64,000 bases of DNA from Sphingomonas sp. (GTDB lineage Bacteria; Pseudomonadota; Alphaproteobacteria; Sphingomonadales; Sphingomonadaceae): contig NZ_JAFKMA010000004.1 of NCBI RefSeq assembly GCF_017304635.1, positions 124,001-188,000 of the forward strand, written 5' to 3'. A program made the translations under genes and the position numbers. Every line of letters starts with the position of its first letter. The first letter of the stretch is position 1. This document shows, piece after piece, positions 1-6,555 of this stretch. The notes below the pieces were generated by a model, which worked only from the letters and a program-made list of their open reading frames with translations, was not told the origin of the DNA and did not search any database.

Positions 1-348
1 GCGGTCCCGGCGATCGGGATGCTGGCGATCGGACTGGCGCCGCTCTGGGCGCGCCTGCGTCAGCATTGGGCGCGTGCGGCGGCGGTCGCGCTGCTCGGTG
101 TATCGGTGGCGATCAACCTGGCGATCGCCGCCGCCAACGTGACCACGCCCGATACGTATCGCTTCCCGCTGTGGGACCCGATCCTCACGGTCGACTGGCC
201 GAACGGCGCCTTGCGCACGCTGCCGAGCGATTTCCTCGGGTGGAGCCCCGTCGCCGGGGTCGCGCTCTACCTCGCGCTCGCGCTGCCGCTCGGCATCCTG
301 CTCTTGGCGAACGAGCGGCGAGCGCATAGGGTCGCGCCCGCTACGTGA
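1..348 (+). CDS. C-terminal end of an integral membrane protein (5' truncated)
   Basis: The reading frame is open from the first base, so the start lies outside the window and only the last 115 residues are visible. They contain two clear hydrophobic helices, at about visible residues 25-45 and 82-103, and the tail of an earlier one at 2-16. Between the helices lies a roughly 35-residue polar stretch rich in Pro and Trp, followed by a short basic C-terminus (NERRAHR). This is a polytopic inner-membrane protein. No family motif can be recognised in the visible part, so no function is assigned. Confidence 0.6.
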   Translation, partial: AVPAIGMLAIGLAPLWARLRQHWARAAAVALLGVSVAINLAIAAANVTTPDTYRFPLWDPILTVDWPNGALRTLPSDFLGWSPVAGVALYLALALPLGILLLANERRAHRVAPAT

Positions 349-434
349 CTGGCGAGACCGTGGGCCACCACAAGGAAGCGTAGCCGCGAGACGCCGTTCG
401 CCTGGGCATTCTTTCGTCGAGAGGAGTCCCTGTC

Positions 435-1133
435 ATGGCCAGCCTGCCCCCCGTCAGCGTCGCGTTCCTGCTGTTCCCCAACGTCACGCAACTCGATCTG
501 ACCGGCCCGGCGCAAGTGCTGTCGCGGCTCGGCAACGTGACGCTCGATCTGGTGTGGCGGTCGCGCGATCCGGTGATGACCGACGCCGGCTTCGCGATCC
601 AGCCGACCGCGACCTTCGCCGAAGTGACGCGCGCCGACATCCTGTGCGTGCCGGGCGGGTTCGGGATCAACGACGTGATCGCCGACGACGCGGCGATGGA
701 CTGGATCCAGCGGATCGCGGCGGACGCGACCTGGATCACCAGCGTGTGCACGGGATCGCTGGTGCTGGGTGCGGCGGGGCTGCTGCGCGGCTATCGCGCC
801 GGGTGCCACTGGGGGCAGCGCGAGATGCTGAGCCTGTTCGGGGCCGAGCCGGTCGATCAGCGAATCGTGGTCGATCGCAACCGCGTGACCGGCGGCGGGG
901 TGACGGCGGGGATCGATTTCGCGCTGAAGCTGATGGCGCTGATCCGCGGCGAAACGTTTGCGAAGGCGGTGCAGCTCAGCCTGGAATACGACCCCGCGCC
1001 GCCGTTCGACGCCGGATCGCCGGCCAAAGCCGGGCCGGAGCTGGTCGAAACCTATCGCCGCCGCGTCGCGCAACTGGCGCCGACGCGCGACGACGACCTG
1101 CGCGCGCTGGCGATCAGGCGCGGGTTTTCCTGA
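435..1133 (+). CDS. DJ-1/PfpI family protein, isonitrile hydratase-like
   Basis: A 232-residue protein of the class I glutamine amidotransferase-like (DJ-1/PfpI) superfamily. The nucleophile elbow SVCTGSLVLGAAGLL places Cys105 followed by Thr106, and Asp21 lies in QLDLTGP. This Asp/Cys/Thr set matches the catalytic residues described for Pseudomonas isonitrile hydratase InhA (Asp17, Cys101, Thr102) with an offset of four. InhA hydrates isonitriles to N-substituted formamides; the physiological substrate here is unknown. There is no AraC-type C-terminal helix-turn-helix, so this is not a GlxA-type regulator. The start is fixed by GGAG about 8 nt upstream of the ATG. The 3' end overlaps the convergent dedA gene by 20 bp. 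Confidence 0.8.
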   Translation: MASLPPVSVAFLLFPNVTQLDLTGPAQVLSRLGNVTLDLVWRSRDPVMTDAGFAIQPTATFAEVTRADILCVPGGFGINDVIADDAAMDWIQRIAADATWITSVCTGSLVLGAAGLLRGYRAGCHWGQREMLSLFGAEPVDQRIVVDRNRVTGGGVTAGIDFALKLMALIRGETFAKAVQLSLEYDPAPPFDAGSPAKAGPELVETYRRRVAQLAPTRDDDLRALAIRRGFS

Positions 1134-1749
1134 GCCCGCGCACGCGGTGCCAGATGTAGAAGGCGACCGCGGCGACCAGCACCACCGCGATCACCACGTC
1201 GGCCGAATGGAACGCCGCCTTCAACCGCGGATCGTGGTCCCACGCCTTGCCCAGCTTCATGCCGACCCAGGCCAGCCCGAAACACCACGGCCACGATCCG
1301 ACGAAGGTGTAGACATGGAACGGCACCAGCCGCATCCGCGCGACCCCGGCCGGGAAGGCGATGAAGCTGCGGATCACCGGTAGCAACCGCCCGATCAGCA
1401 CCGCGATCGAGCCGTAGCGCGCGAAGAAGCGATCGGCCGCGTCGAGCTCGCCCGGCCCGATCAGCACGTAGCGTCCCCAGCGTTCGGCGACCGGCCGGCC
1501 GCCGCGCTTGCCGACCTCGTACCCGACGATCGACCCCAGATTGCAGCCGATCGCCCCGGCGGTCGCGACCAAGAGCAGGTTGAGCTGGCCGGTCGAGACG
1601 AGATAGCCGGAGAACGGCATGATGATCTCCGACGGCAGCGGGATGCACGCGCTCTCGATCGCCATTAGCAGCACGATGCCGAGATAGCCGCCGCTGGAAA
1701 TCACCGCGATGATGATGCCGGCGAGCCAGCCGAGAATGCGTTCGATCAT
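1114..1749 (-). CDS. DedA/SNARE-associated family inner-membrane protein
   Basis: A 211-residue polytopic membrane protein of the DedA (VTT domain) family, whose members act in undecaprenyl-phosphate or phospholipid flipping and in envelope homeostasis. Family hallmarks are the N-terminal ESACIPLPSEIIMPFSG segment, the G-x-x-x-G-Y-x-x-G block (GSIVGYEVGKRGG) and the central ARYGSIAVLIGRLLPVIRSF motif, with the conserved Arg of GRLLPVIR. The in-frame extension upstream of this ATG is Arg/Cys/Ser-rich and unlike a DedA N-terminus, so the start at MIERILGW was chosen. It lies 31 bp behind udgX and may be the last gene of that operon. The link is positional only. Confidence 0.88.
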   Translation of the reverse strand: MIERILGWLAGIIIAVISSGGYLGIVLLMAIESACIPLPSEIIMPFSGYLVSTGQLNLLLVATAGAIGCNLGSIVGYEVGKRGGRPVAERWGRYVLIGPGELDAADRFFARYGSIAVLIGRLLPVIRSFIAFPAGVARMRLVPFHVYTFVGSWPWCFGLAWVGMKLGKAWDHDPRLKAAFHSADVVIAVVLVAAVAFYIWHRVRGLRKTRA

Positions 1750-1780
1750 TCCCGCGCGATGGCCGATGCGACCGGACGGG

Positions 1781-3232
1781 TCAATCGACCCGCGCCGCCG
1801 CCATCCGCACGTCCTCGACGAACCGCGCATATTCCTCACGCCTGGCCGTTTCGTCGGGCAGGCGCAGCAGGTAGCTCGGGTGGACGGTGATCCACGCTTC
1901 GCCGGCACCATCGGGCAATTCCAGCGCGCGACCGCGCTCGCGGCTGATCGTCACCGTGCGGCCGAACAGCGATCGCGCGGCGGTCGCGCCCAGCGCCACG
2001 GTGACCTGCGGCTTGATGATCGCCTGTTCCTGCTCGATCCACCAGCGGCAGGCGGTGATCTCGCCGGCGTCCGGCTTGGCATGGATGCGGCGCTTGCCGC
2101 GCAGCTCGTACTTGAAGTGCTTGACCGCGTTGGTGACGTAGACGCGCGCACGGTCGACTCCCGCTTCGGCCAGCGCGCGGTCGAACATCTGGCCGGCGGG
2201 GCCGACGAACGGGTGTCCGGCCAGATCCTCCTGATCCCCCGGCTGCTCGCCGACGAACATCAGCCGCGCATCGACTGGCCCTTCGCCGAACACGGTCTGC
2301 GTCGCGTGGCGGTAGAGGTGGCAGCGGGTGCACGCCATCGCCTCGTCGCGCAGGGCCTCCCACGCCGCCGCGATATTGCCGCCGATCTTGGCCTTGGCGG
2401 TCGCCACCATCACACTCTCCCGCGCTTGCGCATTCGCGATCAGCTGCGGCACCAACGCGGTTTCCGGCATGTTTTTCCAATATTTACGCGGCATTTCCTT
2501 CAGCATCGCGCCGACCTTGACGCGCGCCGGGTTGAAGATCGACGCGTAATAGGTCTTCCACACCGCCTCGACCGGATCGCCGTCGGGCGCATCCGCCTTG
2601 GTCGCGCCCGGCCCTTCGCTGAGCCGCTTGCCGTCCCAGTGAATCGCGATCTCCGGCGTCAGGATCGACCAGCGCATCGTCGCGAAGCGGTTGACGAAGA
2701 ACGCGGCGTTGGCGCGGACGATGTGGTGCTCGGGCTCGAACCAGGCGACGTATTGGTTGGCGGCACCGGCCCGCTCTCCCACCCGACCTCCCACGGCAGC
2801 ATCATATGGGAGGTCGGGTGGGGGAGCGGGCTGGTGCGGCACTTCGCGAAAACGCACGAACGCGCGCATCTTGTGGATGTCGCGGCGGACTTCCTTGGCG
2901 AGTTTCTCGATCCGGCGGACGAGCGGATCGGCCTGGTCCTCGAGCAGCTTCGGCTGGTCGCGTAACCGCACCAGCAACGTGTGCAGCAACGCGAACCGCT
3001 CGCGATCGCGGTGGAGCAGGGCATTGCGCGCGAGGTCGATGAACGGTCGCGGCACCGAAAACGCGCCCGCCGCCGGCGTGGTCGACTCGGCTTGACCGGC
3101 GAAGAGGTCGCCGGCCACGTCGCCGACCTGCCACACGACCTGGTCGGGCGGGACATGATCGAGCACCAACCCGCGCACCGCATCGCGCCACCCGTCGAAA
3201 TCGTCCTCCGCGTCGAGCGTTACGACGCGCAA
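1781..3232 (-). CDS. UdgX-type uracil-DNA glycosylase fused to an N-terminal DUF4130 domain
   Basis: 483 residues in two domains. The N-terminal DUF4130 part (about 1-265) is the probable DNA-metabolism module typically paired with UdgX. The C-terminal part (about 266-483) is a family 4-like uracil-DNA glycosylase with GEQPGDQED (328-336), Fe-S cysteines at 301, 304 and 395, the diagnostic KRRIH loop (380-384) and HPSYL (451-455). In UdgX the KRRIH His forms a covalent bond with the abasic site made by uracil excision, producing a permanent DNA-protein adduct. The TTG start was chosen because it gives the usual DUF4130 N-terminus (RVVTLDAEDDFDGW); it sits 2 bp after the hemerythrin stop codon. 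Residues about 133-157 are encoded by an inserted 75-bp palindromic repeat (see separate entry), replacing the short turn normally between FREV and YVAWFEPEH. Confidence 0.92.
   Translation of the reverse strand: MRVVTLDAEDDFDGWRDAVRGLVLDHVPPDQVVWQVGDVAGDLFAGQAESTTPAAGAFSVPRPFIDLARNALLHRDRERFALLHTLLVRLRDQPKLLEDQADPLVRRIEKLAKEVRRDIHKMRAFVRFREVPHQPAPPPDLPYDAAVGGRVGERAGAANQYVAWFEPEHHIVRANAAFFVNRFATMRWSILTPEIAIHWDGKRLSEGPGATKADAPDGDPVEAVWKTYYASIFNPARVKVGAMLKEMPRKYWKNMPETALVPQLIANAQARESVMVATAKAKIGGNIAAAWEALRDEAMACTRCHLYRHATQTVFGEGPVDARLMFVGEQPGDQEDLAGHPFVGPAGQMFDRALAEAGVDRARVYVTNAVKHFKYELRGKRRIHAKPDAGEITACRWWIEQEQAIIKPQVTVALGATAARSLFGRTVTISRERGRALELPDGAGEAWITVHPSYLLRLPDETARREEYARFVEDVRMAAARVD
2763..2837. 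repeat. Palindromic element, copy A, inserted in frame inside udgX
   Basis: Inverted repeat with arms at 2764-2793 and 2807-2836 (28 of 30 positions pair) and a 13-nt loop; the closing G/C pair extends it to exactly 75 bp, or 25 codons. It belongs to the same family as copies at 20675, 36011 and 41409. On the coding (minus) strand it adds a Pro/Gly/Arg-rich peptide to the DUF4130 domain without shifting the frame. The two mismatches between arms may reflect decay or selection on the encoded peptide. Confidence 0.9.
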
Positions 3233-3234
3233 GC

Positions 3235-3720
3235 CTATTCCTTTTCCTCGGCTTCGGGCGGGTTTTCCCTGGCCAGTTCGAGTTCCTCCGGCTTGCGCTC
3301 GGCATAGACCTCGCCCAGCCGCTCCTCGGTCGCGGCGTCGAGCTCCTTCGCCGCGGCGGGGAACATCTCGTCCTCCTCCTCGTCGATATGGTGCTCGTAG
3401 CGGCGGCGCATGTGGTGGAAATTCTCCTCCCACTCGTCCGACGCGAAATCCATCGCCAGCATCTTGCCGATGACGTCGTCGACCTCCTTGTGCTCGCTGA
3501 CCGAATGCCGCGCGTCATCGCGCAGTTCGGGGTTGGCGAGCATCGTCGCGTAGAGCGATTCCTCCTCGGCGGCGGCATGGCTTTCCATTTCGAGCCGGAA
3601 CCTCTCGAACAACGCCTGCCGCTTCTTGGTGTCGCCGCGCAGCTCGCCGAGATCCTTCAGCATCGCGCGCTGCTTGTCGTGGTCGGCCTTCAGACGATCG
3701 TAGATGTCGGCGCTTGCCAT
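3235..3720 (-). CDS. Hemerythrin HHE domain protein
   Basis: A 161-residue all-helical protein with the ligand series of a hemerythrin cation-binding domain: LKADHDKQRAML, MESHAAAEEE, VSEHKEVDDV and YEHHIDEEEDEMFP. These His and Glu/Asp residues would bind a diiron centre that senses or binds O2, NO or peroxide. The C-terminal 25 residues are Glu-rich and acidic. The ATG at 3720 has GGAG 7 nt upstream; an earlier in-frame start would add eight residues before the ribosome-binding site and was rejected. The gene lies between the radical-SAM gene and udgX on the same strand, with only 2 bp between its stop and the udgX start, so translational coupling and a shared role are likely. Confidence 0.88.
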   Translation of the reverse strand: MASADIYDRLKADHDKQRAMLKDLGELRGDTKKRQALFERFRLEMESHAAAEEESLYATMLANPELRDDARHSVSEHKEVDDVIGKMLAMDFASDEWEENFHHMRRRYEHHIDEEEDEMFPAAAKELDAATEERLGEVYAERKPEELELARENPPEAEEKE

Positions 3721-3783
3721 CGCTGTCTCCTTCGCCCCGGCCAACCGGCGAGGACCGGGCCGGGTTTCACCTGCGAGTCGTTT

Positions 3784-5028
3784 TCACGCGAACAGCTCCA
3801 TCTGCTCGACCCTGGGCGCGACCAGCGGCTTGAGGTCGAGCGTGTCGGCGAGTGCGACCGGGCGCCAGTCGCTGGCGACGATGAACGGCCGCATCTTGGC
3901 GATCGACACGGTCAGCCGCCCGACATCGGCCAGCGCCAGCCGCCGCCACCGCCGCGCCGTCAGGATGCGCGCCACCGCCCGCGTGCCGAGCCCGGGCACC
4001 CGCAACAGCATCTCGCGCGGGGCGCGATTGACGTCGACCGGGAAGGTCGCGCGATGCTTGAGCGCCCAGGCGAGCTTGGGATCGATGTCGAGCGGCATCA
4101 TGCCGGTATCGTCGGCCGCCGCCGCCACTTCCTGCGGGCTGTAGTCGTAGAAGCGCATCAGCCAGTCGGACTGGTACAGCCGATGCTCGCGCATCAGCGG
4201 CGGACGCTTGAGCGGCAGGACGGCGCTGGCGTCGGGGATCGGCGAGAAGGCCGAATAATAGACCCGCCGCAGCCCGAACTTGCCGTACAGCCCCGCCGCG
4301 CGACCGACGATGTCGCGATCGGTCGCGGCGTCGGCGCCGACGATCATCTGGGTCGTTTGCCCGGCCGGCGCAAAGCGCGGCGCCGATTTGTAGCGCTTCT
4401 TCGCGTCGCGCGTGTCGAGGATATCGGCCTTGGTCGCGGCCATCGCGCCTTCGATCCGCGTCTCGGACTTTTCCGGTGCGAGCCGCTTCAGCCCCGTCGC
4501 GGTCGGCAGCTCGACATTGATCGACACGCGGTCGGCGTACAGCCCGGCCCGGTGGACCAGTTCGGGATCGGCGTCGGGGATCGTCTTGAGGTGGATATAA
4601 CCGCGGAAATCGTGATCCTCGCGCAAGCTGCGCGCGACCTCGACGATCTGCTCCATCGTGTAATTGGACGAGGCGATGATCCCCGACGAGAGGAACAGCC
4701 CCTCGATATAATTGCGCCGGTAGAAAGCGAGCGTCAGCTGGACGACTTCCTCGACCGTGAACCGCGCGCGACGAACGTTCGAGCTCTTGCGGTTGATGCA
4801 ATAATGGCAATCGAACACGCAGCTATTGGTCAGCAGGATCTTGAGCAGCGAGATGCAGCGGCCGTCGGGCGCATAGGCATGACAGATGCCCATCCCCTGA
4901 TCGGTCGAGCCGATTCCCTTGCCCCCGCGCGAATCGCGCTTGACCGATCCTGACGACGCGCACGACGCGTCGTACTTGGCGGCGTCGGCGAGGATTTCGA
5001 GCTTCTGGCGCGTATCGAGCTGGGCCAT
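3784..5028 (-). CDS. Putative DNA modification/repair radical SAM protein (UdgX-linked)
   Basis: 414 residues. The radical SAM cluster motif CVFDCHYC (CxxxCxxC) follows an N-terminal block (AKYDASCASSGS, GICHAYAPDGRCISLLKILLTN) that is characteristic of the radical-SAM family co-occurring with UdgX. The C-terminal third carries a helix-hairpin-helix-like segment (REMLLRVPGLGTRAVARIL), which suggests DNA binding. Its reaction is not established; the partnership with UdgX implies processing of damaged or modified DNA, or of the UdgX-DNA adduct. It is the first gene of a minus-strand cassette, and a perfect LexA box ends 2 bp upstream of its ATG. The start fits the usual family N-terminus. Confidence 0.9.
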   Translation of the reverse strand: MAQLDTRQKLEILADAAKYDASCASSGSVKRDSRGGKGIGSTDQGMGICHAYAPDGRCISLLKILLTNSCVFDCHYCINRKSSNVRRARFTVEEVVQLTLAFYRRNYIEGLFLSSGIIASSNYTMEQIVEVARSLREDHDFRGYIHLKTIPDADPELVHRAGLYADRVSINVELPTATGLKRLAPEKSETRIEGAMAATKADILDTRDAKKRYKSAPRFAPAGQTTQMIVGADAATDRDIVGRAAGLYGKFGLRRVYYSAFSPIPDASAVLPLKRPPLMREHRLYQSDWLMRFYDYSPQEVAAAADDTGMMPLDIDPKLAWALKHRATFPVDVNRAPREMLLRVPGLGTRAVARILTARRWRRLALADVGRLTVSIAKMRPFIVASDWRPVALADTLDLKPLVAPRVEQMELFA

Positions 5029-5030
5029 GC

Positions 5031-5045
5031 GTTCGATATATGTTC
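5031..5045. promoter_or_regulatory. LexA (SOS) box upstream of the radical-SAM/hemerythrin/udgX cassette
   Basis: GTTCGATATATGTTC is a perfect match to the alphaproteobacterial LexA operator GTTC-N7-GTTC. The spacer read on the minus strand contains ATATAT, a plausible -10 hexamer. LexA bound here would therefore cover the promoter, and the transcript would have almost no leader. It sits in the 44-bp gap between the POT transporter stop and the radical-SAM start. Confidence 0.85.
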
Positions 5046-5072
5046 CAACTCAATGAAAGTCACTGATGGAGA

Positions 5073-6416
5073 TCAAGTTGCCGGCGCGGCCAGCCGCCGC
5101 GTCACCGGCCGCGCGATCGCCAACACCGCGAGCCCGCCGACGATCGCGATCGCGGCATCGATGGTCCAGAACCGGACCGGGCTCATCTGGTCGTAGAAGC
5201 TGCCGACCCAGCCCATGATGACGCTGCCGAGGAAGAACGACAGGAACACGCCGCCCATCAAAGTCGCCTTGACCTGGCGCGGAGCGGCCTGGCTGACCAG
5301 CGCCAGCAGCACCGGCCAGTAATAGAGGAACGCGACGCCCATCCCGAAAAAGCCGGCCAGCGCCCAGCCGACATGGACCTCGCCCGGACCGGCGATCAGC
5401 GTGCCGGCGACGAACAGCAGCGCGGACAGGCCGGTCAGTACGCTGCCGATACCGATCTTGACGATATCCGACGGCTCGCGCCCGCGCCGGGCCTGCCACG
5501 CCCACAGCGCGACCAGCGGCGGCACCGCGACGATCGAGGCGAAGGCGTCGACCGAATTGAACCACGACGGCGGCACCGGCCCCAGCGCGACATGCTGGTC
5601 GATCCACAGCACGCCGATCCCCCAGATCATCGGATAGGCGATGTTGGGGAACAACGTCATCGCCGCGACCAGGATCAGCAGCACCGCGCGCCGCCGCTCG
5701 TCGCCGGTCATCGGCGGCAACGCCTCGGTCGCCTCGCGCACGCGGTCGTCCGGCAGGTGCCGCTGCCCGATCAGGTAGATGACGAGCGCGAGCAGCATCA
5801 GCCCGGCCGCCGCGCCGAACCCGACATGCCAGCCGTACAGCGCCGCCAGCCCGCCGCAGGTCAGCGGCCCCAGCACCGCGCCGACATTGATGCCCGCCGA
5901 AAAGATCGTGTAGCCCTGCGTCCGCCGCGATTCCGCCGCCGCCGGGTACAGGTCGCCGACCTGCGTGGAGATGTTGCCCTTCAGGCACCCCGACCCCGCG
6001 ATCAGCAGCAGCAGCGCGACCAGGAACGACGCGTCGAACGCCATCGCCAGATGCCCGCCGCACATCAGCAGCGCGCCGAGCACGACCGTCGCCTTCGTCC
6101 CCAGCCAGCGATCGGCGATCCACCCGCCCAGGATCGGGGTGAAATAGACCAGCCCGCCATACCAGCCGTAGATCAGCGAGGCGAAGGCGACGTCGCTGAT
6201 CGGCCCGTGCCACGCGAACAGCGACCGCAGCGCCGCCAGGCCCAGCACGTGCTCGACATGCCCGGACGTCAGCAATTGCTGCACCATGTACAGCGTCAGC
6301 AGCGAGGTCATGCCGTAATAGCTGAACCGCTCCCACGTCTCGGTGAAGGCCAGATAGGCGAGGCCGCGCGGGTGCCCGAAAAAGGCGGTGTCGGCGGCGG
6401 GGTTTGGCTCTGTCAT
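5073..6416 (-). CDS. Peptide MFS transporter (POT/PTR2 family)
   Basis: 447 residues with about 12-14 predicted transmembrane helices. The POT signature ETWERFSYYGM (ExxERFxxYG) in helix 1 marks proton coupling, and the PTR2 block follows (GGLVYFTPILGGWIADRWLG, then KGNISTQVGDLYP). The family imports di- and tripeptides driven by the proton gradient. The length is normal for a bacterial POT. A second, larger POT gene lies at 17764-19575. The start at MTEPNP is the only good candidate before helix 1. Downstream, 44 bp separate it from the SOS cassette, which has its own operator. Confidence 0.9.
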   Translation of the reverse strand: MTEPNPAADTAFFGHPRGLAYLAFTETWERFSYYGMTSLLTLYMVQQLLTSGHVEHVLGLAALRSLFAWHGPISDVAFASLIYGWYGGLVYFTPILGGWIADRWLGTKATVVLGALLMCGGHLAMAFDASFLVALLLLIAGSGCLKGNISTQVGDLYPAAAESRRTQGYTIFSAGINVGAVLGPLTCGGLAALYGWHVGFGAAAGLMLLALVIYLIGQRHLPDDRVREATEALPPMTGDERRRAVLLILVAAMTLFPNIAYPMIWGIGVLWIDQHVALGPVPPSWFNSVDAFASIVAVPPLVALWAWQARRGREPSDIVKIGIGSVLTGLSALLFVAGTLIAGPGEVHVGWALAGFFGMGVAFLYYWPVLLALVSQAAPRQVKATLMGGVFLSFFLGSVIMGWVGSFYDQMSPVRFWTIDAAIAIVGGLAVLAIARPVTRRLAAPAT

Positions 6417-6455
6417 CGCGTAACAGCGTGCCGCAAGGTTATCGACTGGACAAGC

Positions 6456-6482
6456 GCCGCGGCAAAGCCGCGTCGTCGGTCG
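6456..6482. repeat. 27-bp dispersed repeat, copy 1
   Basis: A 27-bp sequence starting GCCGCGGCAAAGCCGC is identical to 39991-40017. It contains the small hairpin GCGGC-AAA-GCCGC. It lies between the smc stop and the POT transporter start, both on the minus strand. It is probably part of a longer, decayed intergenic repeat. Confidence 0.6.
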
Positions 6483-6555
6483 GCGCGATGGCGCCGACGG
6501 CCGGGCGCGCCTCGACCTCCGATCCAGCTGGCGCCAGATCGTTCGGCGGCGCGCT

